From: Nymphaea colorata
Taxonomy: Eukaryota; Streptophyta; Magnoliopsida; Nymphaeales; Nymphaeaceae
Direction of reading: 5' to 3'
NCBI RefSeq assembly: GCF_008831285.2
Contig: NC_045140.1
Location: forward strand, 21,760,370-21,824,369
DNA length: 64,000 bases
The position numbers and the translations under genes are program-made. This document shows positions 26,111-37,722 of this stretch, one piece after another. Under the pieces are notes generated by a model. The model did no database searches. It saw only the letters and a list, made by a program, of their open reading frames with translations, and had not been told where the DNA came from. Positions within the stretch are counted from its first letter, which is position 1. Each line of letters opens with the position of its first letter.

Positions 26111-27441
26111 TGTACTGTAGAAACAGAACGAGCAAAAATGAGTAGCCACTGTTGCTCTTTGCTGCACAGATAAAGCAATGTGGGAAGTAACGTTCTGGAT
26201 GGTTCATTACTTTCCATATGGTCAGTTATAAAATGGCGAAAGATGTGAACGTCTCATTCTAGTAAGGTTTGGTGACACGCGATGGGGATTAAATACTGAA
26301 AACTGACTTTTCAGTTCTCGGGAATCGTTTAATTTTGAGATGAATCGATCCATCTGACGTCAGAGAGGTAAATGGATCATATCTTAGTCCAGTAAAATGT
26401 TTATAATAATTTCATTTAATTTCAAGAGAGCAGTCTCAACCAAGGGGCAATTACTCGTCTTGCTCGGCCTGGGAACGGACCCGTGTTCACTGTTGGAAAT
26501 TCATGGAAGGGAAATTCCGTCCTTTTAAAAATGCCAGGAGAAAAACTTGGAAAACAATAATGGTGTCCTTTCAGAAACCAGTACGTATCTATATAGCTTG
26601 GTTCATTTGTGTTGTTCTGCAAGAAAGAAAACCAAATTAACCCTGTGATGCAAGTTACCAGATTCTTTATAAATGAGATGCCACGCCACTACCTTCATCC
26701 AATCTGAAGGTGAAATGCTTTTAACCTCCATTCTTCATAACTGTCATTAGGAACGAGCTTGGGCATTTCCCACATATATAGTAATACAAAGATAGGAGTT
26801 CCGTCGGGCTTTCGGCGGACTCTATGAGGAGTTCTGACGATTGAGGAGTCGGCAAGTATCCCAATTACTTTGATCCATAAACATGCAACGGCAATGTGCA
26901 GTGCGAGCTTCCCGTGCGATAGCATTCAGTGGCATCACTGAACGTGGGCGACGGGTACTAGTAACAGTTTTAAGGGCATTGATCAATACAGTTGAAAGAA
27001 GAAGTTAGGCCTAAAGCACCATAAGCGTACAGTCTCTTGGAACCCATAATCCTTTTTGGACCGAAGAAAAATATAAAAGATAAAAAGTTTTAAACAAGAA
27101 CGATTCATCGGTAAATCATGTTTACACGGCTTCTGAAGGACTTAAATTTGCTTAAAGCATGTCGTGTCAGAGGGGACATGCTTATCGCCTATTGGCTAAG
27201 CCAAGGGAATGAGTCACTAAAGAAAACCAAAGCAGATGAGAATATATGGAGCTTGTAAATGACATCCTTTCTTCAGCAACTGTCCTTTCAAGAATAACAA
27301 TTGCTGCGGATCAAGGTGATCATCAACAGCTCTTTTTCCTTTTCTGTATATTATAGACAACCAGCCAGCGAGCCCAAAAAAATACGGCCTACTGCTTGAG
27401 AGATGAACAAATATTAGACAGAAGAACACCCAGAACCCCCA
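26111..27441. other. Intergenic region: ERF promoter and 3' flank of the channel gene
   Basis: This holds the ERF 5' flank (with the TGACGTCA palindrome) and, toward 27441, the expected 3' UTR of the channel gene. A 76-codon minus-strand ORF at 26695-26925 matches no family I know. I see no other gene or clear repeat. Confidence 0.6.
26355..26362. promoter_or_regulatory. Palindromic TGACGTCA (bZIP/TGA-type site) upstream of the ERF gene
   Basis: A perfect TGACGTCA palindrome lies about 245 bp upstream of the ERF start codon. Sites of this kind bind plant bZIP/TGA factors. A possible TATA element (minus-strand TATAAA within 26398-26404) lies just further upstream. Function is inferred from sequence only. 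Confidence 0.35.
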
Positions 27442-30400
27442 TCACCGGTCTTGCTCTCTCGGATCACCAGATGCAGCAGCACCTGGAACTGCTGGAAACT
27501 GCCCATCTTTTCCAGCAGGAGAATTATTTCCGTTGCGAAGAGCTGCTAACTCATTCTCCTTGATCTCGTCTTCAATTGGCAATGTCCTTTTGGATCCATC
27601 AAGAGCAACACCAAGTACAATGTTATCCTGCAAGGCAGACCTTGCTGTTGGAGGAGAAGCTGCTCCCTTCTCACCTTCAAGTTTGGCATGTGAAACTGAT
27701 GTGGTGGAACCATCCATCTTGTCGCCACTGTTATCAGACACTGTCGATACAGTCTTCTCAGCAACTTGTGTACTATCTTTTGGATTCAGTGCCGTTGAAT
27801 CTGGGGCCCCAGTGCCTGCTTTAACTGACTGTGAAGCTGTTGATGTGGATGGAATATTTGTTCCAGGAGTTGCATCAACTTTACCCTGGTCCCTTGCCTT
27901 CTTGTTACCCTGCTTGTTTTCAGAGCCACCCTGTGCCCCACCTTCAGATGATGCACTCTTGGCCTCAGGGTTCTGCGACTTTACATCATTCTCTTCACTT
28001 GTGCGAGTGGAACGTGCTTTTGCTCTGTCATCGGCATTACTCCTAGAACTTGGCTCAATTAGTAGGAATGGACGACTATTATTTACACCAGCCCTGGAGA
28101 TGATGGTCTCAGCAAATGGGATATTCTCAATGTCGGCATCACCATATATTTTCTGAACAGTCCGGATGGGAGTAGCAAGCCTTGCGCGATGATGGCTTAT
28201 AACTCTGAGGAGATCAAGAAGTATGGCTTCCTGTTTTTGCATCATGATAACCTCAAAAAGTTGTTCGACAAGAATATAAAAGAAAATGAATGAAATTTCA
28301 CTCATGGCTTACTTGAGTCGGATATCTTACCTTGACACACAGGTATTCCTCAAAATGTGATGTCTTCACAAAGCAAGACACGAGAATCTAAAGGAAAACG
28401 GAAGTACATTAGCATCCACGTTACAAGATTTTTCTATGTTCTTATTATAGAGTATGTTTGATTGTTAACATAACACACATATGGTAGACATAGGACAAAC
28501 CAAAATCAGAAGAGATGATAAATAGACCAAACTTAGTGTTCATTGTTAACATTGAATAGGTGGCAGAACATGGCTTGCAGATGAAAAAAAGGAAAAAAAA
28601 TTACCATTGATGACACAAGCAAGTGATTCAATTAAAATACAACCTCTAAGAAGAAAATATTCAGTGGTGACTTGTAATGTAATCTGCAGTTGATATTGGA
28701 GAATTTAGGAGATACCAGGCGACATTAAAGGACACAAGTTCCTTCAAGCAGTGACAGGCCATTGGCAAGATAACCAAGAAATCAATGCCTAGAATCCTAG
28801 ATCACAATCTTAACTTGTGGGCTAGATGAATGCCATTTCTTGAAACTAATAAAAAGTAAAAGCAAAATTTTATAGCATAAATCAGATATACAAATAGAAG
28901 CAGACCATTGTCGAGTTTGTTGCATGAATTTGTAAAGGTGGCAAACATTCCCACTTTCCATCGCATTCAAAGGACCAGTATTCTAAGCAGAGTTAACCTT
29001 TTCACCAGCTAAATATCAAGATAAAATCACTGGAATATAAAACTATACTGAATACTACGTTATCATGGTCGCCCAGGGTAACAACTGACTGTTTATGACT
29101 GTATGGAAAACAACTATCATATATTAAGTTATATAATATGACTAATAGTGATATAATCATATAGCGACAATCCATAACAGTCAATATTATATAATGTATA
29201 GTCATATGACAATAATAGGCACACCACCGCCTTGCATTGCATTAGCACTTGAACTTGGGAGATGACTTGCCTAGGCATCGCCTAGGTGTGCACATACTGA
29301 ATATTCAAATATTGTAAGTTGTTTGTTGTCACTATCACTTCAATTCTTTTCATTAGACAAGTTGTCACCAGCCAAATGATGTTCATATGCAATATGAATC
29401 ATACCAAAAGAGCCTGATTTTCTGGATCAATATTCTCTAGGAATACCCTTCTGTGCAATCGTTGCTGCTCCACCTGAGGATTCTTTGCCAAAACCTTTCG
29501 CATGTCTGCAACAATATTCTGAGAACCAAAGAAAATGTGCTGCTTAATCAATTGAACAATAATCGATATAGGAGTGAACACAAATGTGTATTACCCTTAC
29601 AGTAACATTATGCCAAGAACAATTCTGCGTAACAATGCTGACTTACATTAATCTTGTTCACATCCAAATGGCTGATTGCAAGGTGAGTCTTGATCCTCCA
29701 GTGAGTTTTCTGGCTGAGATTTCTCACAACATTTACAGTGAACTTATGGTTTGGAATGTGCACTGCCTCCCGATCATCACCCCTTATAATAGTTGGTGAC
29801 CACCAACCTACATGCTGAAACACAAGGAGGAATCAGTAGCGAAGATGTAAAAATATCACATGTAACTAATGGATACCTTTCATGGAGATGGAACCTAGAA
29901 CTTCACAAAAAGCACTTTCCATATCTGGTAATGACACCTAAAGAACTTGTTTGCAGAAATAAGGGTCTAGGTTGTTAAAGTTAATAGGTCTAACTCTGCT
30001 CATCTTAGTCAAAAATTATTTATGTCCTTCTTATTGTAATATGTTTCAACTTAGTTTACAGTTTTACCCCTTGTAAGTAAGGTCAGTCTTTTATTAACTA
30101 AGGGTAGTTTTGTATTTTACTGTCTCTACTAGAGTATTAGTTAGGGTTTTGTTTCCTACTGTTGTAATTTTTTCTTTTACACAAGAAGAGAATGACGTAA
30201 ATAATGCTGCTGCTGCTGATGTACTCTCGTGCAGATTGAAATAACATTAAATTTTCTTGTTTTTGATGTTTGGTTTTGTTGGATTTAACATAGGTGTCCT
30301 ATTAGAGCATTGGCACTGCGAGATAATTTCTGAAACTACTGAAGTTGTTTCCCAGCTTTTCTTCCATAACGATAAATACAAAGTTATATGGACATGCTGG

Positions 30401-33400
30401 AGAAGGTAAAAACAACTCCTGCAAAATGAACAAAATCTCCAACTGAAGTCACCAACCTCAACTGTACCAGAGACTTCATAGCCTTCAATCTTAGTTTGAA
30501 TCCATTCATTCAACACGAACGGCCTTGTTGCATGAATCATCACACTTGACAGAAAATTTGTGAATATCTGAAGGTAAAGAACAAAAACATTTTTTATAGA
30601 CACTACTAAGGAGATTTACTGATATGCAAGAAAAACAGATGATCCAGAATTGGAACACAATCTAGAAAAGAAGAAAATTGGCCACACCTCTCTGCCAGCA
30701 AGAGTAAGCAACACTGTCCCAAGACCTCCAGCAGTTAACCACTTCTGTGTTGAAAAACCCAGCAACTCCATGAATAAGGAAACTGCTGCAACCCAAACTG
30801 CAGTGTACACCGCTTTTCCAGCAAATTGGAACCCCATCTGAAACGAAGATATCAGCACAAGCAACAATCTAAGGGTCAATGTAAGTTGCTAAAGCCCAAC
30901 AAGGTTTAAATGTAGCTCAACCAGTCCAGATAGAGAATCCACCAGGAAAATAAAAACTGATTGCAGAAAAACCATGTTATCAGGTAACTGGGGGAAGAGG
31001 ACAAAGGTATGGGGTTTGTGTTCTGTTCTGGTTACAATTTGCAATATTTAGATTAAACAACAAGACACATAAGATATATTTAATCCATTTCATATGGCTC
31101 ATCGTCTTGTTTAATGAACATATAGTGCTATCTATCTATAGATTGTTAATATTTTTTGAAATTTGTTACTACCAAACTATCCAAAAAAAGAGGCACTGCC
31201 ATATGGCATCATATACAATAGCTTGCTCCCATTCAGTGTTTATTAAGGTAGAAGTTCATGCCTTCATGGTAGGAGCATGCCACACAGCTAAATTTGAATA
31301 AATCTTAACTTTGTAATTATTTTTATAATATAAGCAAGAACCTATGAAATAGAGCGGAAATTGACACAAGCAAAGAACAGATAGTTCCAGTTAACTAGTT
31401 ACAAAAGAAAGAAGGCATACGTTTCGAGCATCATCCAAGTCATTTGTCTCCATAAAAAACTTCTGTGTTTGTTGAATCAAGCTGCACACAAAGGAAATGA
31501 CACAGGAGAATTCAGCTTCAATGTATCAGTTATCTTTTTGGGCATATAATGTTAAGACTCAAGAAAAATAATCACCAAAATGTAAAGAAACTGGCAAACT
31601 GATAACAAAGCCCAAAAAACATAGAGATTTATGTGCATGTTTCTAGCTAAGACCTTAGTGGTTCTTGTTGGCAAATCAGGCAACAAGAACGATCGTGTAA
31701 CAACACAATTCAACACAATCACTGCTAGATGGAAGTTGCAAACCACATTCTCTTATATGCCACGTTGCAGGATTCAGTATTTAGAGTTTCCCAGTAACAA
31801 AAATCACAAAATTTATGAGTATATTTGTTGAAATGCAGTCCAAAGGACAAAGCATAAAACATAGTGAAAAATCTCTAAGTAACCAACTATTTGCTCCCTG
31901 TTCAACCTTTTAAAACCACCAAGCATAAGTGAATGCTTTACATCACTAGAGAACCAACAAACCATAAAATTCATTTTTATCATTTTGTTCACATAAATAC
32001 AAACCTTGAGAAGCAATATGCAAATGCTAACACTGTCGACAATGAACGGACAAAATTCACAAGGCGTTGCTTGACAGCTTGACTAGCTTCAGTAGGAAGG
32101 GTTACTGGGTCAAGCACCCTGCAAAGCATGGCATTATAGTAAGTTGAGTAAGAAAAAGGGAAAGTAACCAAAAGAGCTATTATCTTGGGAATGTATTTTA
32201 AAGCAAGATCTATGGCTTACCTACAGACAAGTGTTGCTCCAGTCCACAATAACAAAGGCTGAAGGTAGGAGGTAAGAACATAATTCGTCCTACTTTTTCT
32301 CCAACTATTGTCATTCCTCTGCAGGTGATTGTTATATTACATGAGCCTATGGCATTGGATGCACATTTTTCTTAAAAAATAAGAAAAAGCACATTAAATA
32401 TCTTACATGGAAGAAGATGCGACGAACAATACGTGCAACTGGTCCCAAGCCCCACAGAGAAAAAGCAATGACTCCAACTGCTGGAGCCAACTGAAGTAGA
32501 ATGGGACTTCTACTCAAAGCATTACATGACCTATACGGCATTTTAAAGATTACATGTAAATAAAAATAATTTTACTTGAAAAGATCCCAGAACATCAACA
32601 TTTAAATGTCGATAACGCCATTATAAGCTTGGTAATAAGTTAACCGTCAAATAAAAGCTAGCAGACCATCTAACAGGCTTTGAGAACTTCAAACAAGCCT
32701 TTAAATATTTGTGCATCAACAGATCAAGTTCGAAAAATATTTTGAAGTGAGCACAAAAACTCTGAGCAAAGAGCATAACCTTTCTTAACTTATTATGACC
32801 ACATAGTTTCAAGAATGGTGACCCAGCACTCAAAACCATTGGCATCTTATGATCTTAAACCTAGTTCATATCCAACATAATAAACAACTGGCAACACCCA
32901 GCAAAGTCAACTTATTCAGGTTAATTCAGATCAACTTTCTTTTGGTCCTTAAAAATAAAAGCAAGAAAGACAAATTGTGTTGCACAAAAAGGTTGTTACC
33001 TAGACAAAGCCAAAACAGCAGCTTTATAAATGGGAATCTCCTCACCCCGACCTGGCATGAAAAATGATCTGCAGGTGAGGATGCCATACTTAGGAGACAC
33101 ATGTATGGGTCTGTGAATCTGGTTCAGAAGATGTAGACTCCAAGTATCTGTCCTCTGCATAACAATGCACACATCTTCAAAACCCACCATAACAACAGAC
33201 CAAACTCAGCATAACTAAGAAACACAGACATCAAATGTCCATAAAGTGTATGAATTTCTAAGAAAGTAGATAGACCAAAGAAGTGAATAATATTAATGAT
33301 GGCCTCCGACAGCAAGATATGTTCAAAAAGCACAAAAAAGAGAAAATCCAGGTCAAAGCTTCAAGCATATAAACTGCCCCAAGTCAAACAGGTGTCCTTC

Positions 33401-34236
33401 TTCCTTATAACATTAACATGGGTATAGGTTCATCAAGAAACAAGATTGTAGCATCAGAAGCACATCTGGAGTTATGTGTTGATTATCTACCTAGCATGCC
33501 CATGGATTACTCGAACAATGCTAACATGGGGATTGATATATCATGGCAATCATGATCATCAAATATCAACCTTAGCTATTCCATAAAATGGATTTTTCTA
33601 CAAGGATTTCAAAAGAAGAGGTTCAAAAGGAAAACACGGTGCCTCTGTGTGTAAACAAAGAAAATGTAGAACAAAAGGCAAGGAAATGGCAGGTTTTCAA
33701 AGGTGTAAGGACTAATTTTGTTCTTCCACCCAATAATTTTCCCCTTTTTCCTTGGGAAGCCTTCATAAGTTGCCAATCAAAAAATTTGCATGCATAATAC
33801 TTAATAGAATTTAAAGTTAGATAGCCTTCTCCTCTTTTCTTCCAGTTTCCATTATCATATCAAATGATGCAAGTATTTGTCAGATCAAGATTCTATTAGC
33901 AGACGATTAGGTAATGCCCTTCAGAAAGAACTTTTCACCACAAGCACAACATGCAACAAAAAAAGTGCTTAGGCTTTATGATTGGGGTACTGTACCAAAG
34001 CTTGTGAAGAAAGAGGAGAACTCAATGAGTATAGCCGCCCATTTCCAACCAACCTCTGAAGAATTTCAAGTAACGTTGTCAGATTCCACCAACTACAAAA
34101 GAAACTGAAGATATAGACTCAAAGACATAATATTGGGTAAACAAATGCCACGTACCTTCAGTCTTATAGATTGTCTATGGTGCTTGCAGATGCCCAATTC
34201 ATAAGGAAATTGTAAAGAGCAACTAGCAGCCATCAT
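27442..34236 (-). CDS. Plastid-type mechanosensitive channel, MscS-like (MSL2/3-like), complete, 680 aa
   Basis: An MscS-family stretch-gated channel most like plant MSL2/MSL3, which in Arabidopsis sit in the plastid envelope and relieve osmotic stress. Exons, high to low: 34236-34156, 33154-33000, 32530-32407, 32318-32221, 32118-32005, 31481-31421, 30837-30688, 30567-30457, 29814-29647, 29518-29405, 28387-28331, 28251-27442; sum 681 codons with stop, all GT-AG. The N-terminus ([10 protein letters not shown]..., many Ser/His/Arg, no acidic residue until Glu13) fits a transit peptide. Hydrophobic segments lie near 89-110, 133-152, 172-192 and 218-238, followed by the pore helix ([20 protein letters not shown]) and the conserved beta-domain motif HIPNHKF. 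Residues 412-470 contain [18 protein letters not shown], typical of MSL2/3. The C-terminal ~200 residues are low-complexity, Ser/Thr/Lys-rich and hydrophilic. MMAASC offers two adjacent Met starts. Strong donor-like sites at 34952, 35098 and 35209 suggest a spliced 5' UTR, unproven. Confidence 0.93.
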
Positions 34237-37200
34237 AGAGGAAGCATAAAGTACCAGCAATCACTTAAAGAATCGCCTACGTTCTTCAATCATAATTGAA
34301 GAAGACTTTATATTCAAGCCCACTGGAAGAGACGAACAAAATTTGAAGCAACCAGCGAATCCAAAGTTGTAAAAATCAACGTCTCTTGGAGCTGAAATCA
34401 GTCGTCAAATATAACCACCAACTGCAACTACAACCCAAATTCACAACTCAAGCCACTGCAGAAAGACTCAAAGCATCCAGATATACATCAATCATCAGTC
34501 TACCCCAAGATAACACGCAAAAATTATGGATCAAAACCAGATAAATATGAACTTCAATCAATAAATACTTAAGCATTGAATACTAAAAATTCACACACGC
34601 CTTTACAAACTCAATTATCCCTAATGATTCCATTAGTTTCGCAACTAAAATGAAGAGTGCGACAAATTCTAAGCAACCAAATTTCGACTAAAATGAAGCG
34701 TCTAAGCACACCTCAAATCAATCCGACAAGCGCGGACGGAGAAAAATCACAATTAAGACGGAAACTGCAATAAAATTTGATCAGAACTGTACATAACTCA
34801 ACATAACCACCGACCTCAAATGCACCACTTCAAGGAACCAATAAATTGGAACGCCTCCGCGAAGAGACCAGAATGATCAGAAAGGAAATCAAACGTAGAA
34901 TGTGTTTCAGAAGCCAATAAACTATAAAAGAAGAGAAACCACAATCTCTCACCTGAATAGCTCACCGACAGCCTCCACCAACCACGGTTACTTAACTAGC
35001 CATGGACAACAAAGGGAAAACCCTAAACTTTGACTTGGATCCTTCGGGAAAAGAAATCAAAAGCAAGACTGTAGAGAACAGGGAAATCCTTACTTACCAG
35101 CAAAAAAGGTGTCAGGAATCCCGTCCTTCCTCGATGTCCGCCCTGACCGGCAATCGGTCAGCAGTGAGCAGTTACCCTAGACGGAACGAACCAGAATTTG
35201 GGGACTTACCGAGACAAGAAGGACACCGGGAAAAAGGAGAGCGAGGGACAAGAGGTGGTTGGCGTCGTCGAGTTTGGGTGTCCCACGAAAATACTTCGCT
35301 TTTTTGTTCTTGTAATTGCAAAAATGGGGGAAAAAAATGAGGTGGTCAGTGCTCTTCTCTCGTCGTCTTTTTTTCTTTTCTTTTCTTTTTTTTTTCTCAA
35401 GAGGAAGGGTTGGTTTGACCTTTGCCCTTCACATTGGCATTAACCGTGGAACTTGCTTACTTTTAAAAAGCTTATGGAGAGGTGTCAAATTTTCTTCATA
35501 CCTCTAATTCAGTTGGTTTCCATTCTCATATCCGCTAAATGATAAATTCAGTGCTGCTGGATAGTTGTTAAATAGTTAAAATTTAAAAAACTATCGTTAA
35601 AATAATTATAAATCGTCACTAAAACTGTCATAAATTGTCGTTAATGTTAAGTTCACATAATCTCTTAATTTTGAAATAAAGAGGGATCCCACATAATCTC
35701 TTAACTTAGAGTCTCCGAGTTATAATTTAAAAGCAAAGGAGCAACTCTTCTAGGGTCCGACCTTTTCACAGACTAAAATTCAACTGAAATCCCCATATTT
35801 TTCTAGGGACATTTCCTGTTGTTTGATGGGGCAATGTAAATCCGTGCCAATTTCTCAGTATTTACCCCGCCCATCAAACGCCCCCAAATTTTTAAGTTGT
35901 TAACTTGAGCGCATATTTTCTTCAACATTAAAAGAAGAATCATGAAAAAATAAATGTGTTTGACAATTTAATATGTTTTTAAACAATTTAACGTACCCAA
36001 AATACTGCATGATTTATTTCTTTATAAAAAAATGATGGCTGGGGATCGCAGGTTTTTTTTTGTTTTCAGATCACGGTGGACTGAGTGACTCGTGTGGCAT
36101 GGGCTTGAGGATAGTGTGCACATCCTAGTGGCCTACGACTTTAAAACGCTGTTAAAGCCCTTGAGGCACAACTAAAAAACGTTTGCTTTGCATACAAGAA
36201 ACCGTGACTTTTTGTCTCTTTTCTCGTTCCATATTGTATTTTAGACGAAAAAGATTAAATATTAATTATACATGTAGCTTGTAGTGTCAAACCAATTACT
36301 TTTTACTACTTAGGAATTTAATCCAGGTAGATAACGTGCCCGTTTGACATTTTGGAAATTTAAAGCCATGTTAGCATAGAAATATAAAACAGAAAACTTG
36401 TTCGAATAGGAAAGGTGGTTTCTTATAGAAAATTATTTGTTTAATCCAATAATATAACAAGGCTGACATTCATACTTAATCTAAATATGATGGTCACTAT
36501 AAATTTTTTACTCTTTAACGGTTATTAGAAACATGCGCCTCTATTACAGACATATGAAGCTCTTCCACGAGTTAACAAACGTTATAAGGGACGCAAACGC
36601 TGGAAAACCACTCCCATAAATAAAAGTCGCAAGGACGCACCGCATGACAGCGTAGGCGTGAGCCAAGCTATGGTTGGCGACCATATGCATGGAGTGGAGG
36701 TCGAGAAAGAAGTTCCTGAACGGCATGCGAGGAGAAGCTTAGCCACACGAAAAACTGAGGAAAAATAAGCAAAGGAAAAGGTATCACGTGAAAGCTATTT
36801 CTTGACAATTCACCAAAAAAAATGTCTCCATCGCGCCTTCATGAGTAGAGATCAGATTGCCAACCGTTTCACTTTGTTGTTGTCTTTTGACTACAAGAGC
36901 ATTTCATGTGGCTATCAGTATACTTATTAAACTGACAACCTTAACAAAACATGTATGGTCTAAAATTGTTGTGCAACACAATCAGTTGTCTGGTGTGACC
37001 TTAATTTCACCTTAATTTGTGTGGAATTCTTGAGGCCCAACTCTTACCCTGTAATAAGAAGTAAACGTTCTGAATTTTAAAATTTCCGAGGCACAGACGA
37101 ACTTCCAAACGTTTAAAAGTTGGCCCCCATCGAACAAACTGAAGCACTCATGAGCACTGGGTGATTAGATGGGGTAGCGCAACTAAAATCATCCACTGTT

Positions 37201-37722
37201 TTTTTCTCTCTTTTCTTCATAGGGTCAAGCCCAAAGGCATTGCTTATGAAAAACGGAGACGGGTGTTGTGTGTGTAAAAAACTCCCACTTGACTTCAAGA
37301 TTGGTAGCCCAGCGAGTCATGGAATTGGGTTGTCAAGTTGAACACTTGCCTCTACGCAAACTCCAAATTTCTGCTAACACCCTTACAAATGATACATGGA
37401 TCAAGCTTACAACACAAGCAGTAGGTGTGTAAACAGATCGGATTCAGACAACCTAAGTAAAGACTGTCTGATTTTAGTTCAGCCCTGAAAGGAAAACCCT
37501 TGACCCAACCCCTTTAGGACCTTACAAACGAGGTGCTTCCTATGCAAGATAACAATTTTTTTTCCTCTTCCAACAGTCTAGCAAAATCAACATACTGATA
37601 CTCCAGGCATTTTGATTGGAACATGTCTCTGCTAGGACATCCAAATGACTCTGCTGGTTGAAATCTTGTTTCTGAAAAGTGCTGAGCCCCATAGGACCTG
37701 GCCTTTGGAGCAAGTGACCATT
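34237..37722. other. Intergenic region between channel and prolidase genes
   Basis: The part next to 34236 probably contains the 5' UTR and promoter of the minus-strand channel gene: GTAAGT/GTGAG donor-like sites on the minus strand and a long T/C-rich tract at about 35368-35397. A short dispersed-repeat fragment lies at about 35560-35640. The remainder, to the prolidase stop, shows no recognisable gene, and the short ORFs have no family resemblance. Confidence 0.6.

Noticed and set aside
27533..28156. 207-codon plus-strand ORF
   Set aside because: It is antisense to the Ser/Thr-rich last exon of the channel gene, whose frame continues the conserved MSL domain. The antisense frame has no recognisable domain.
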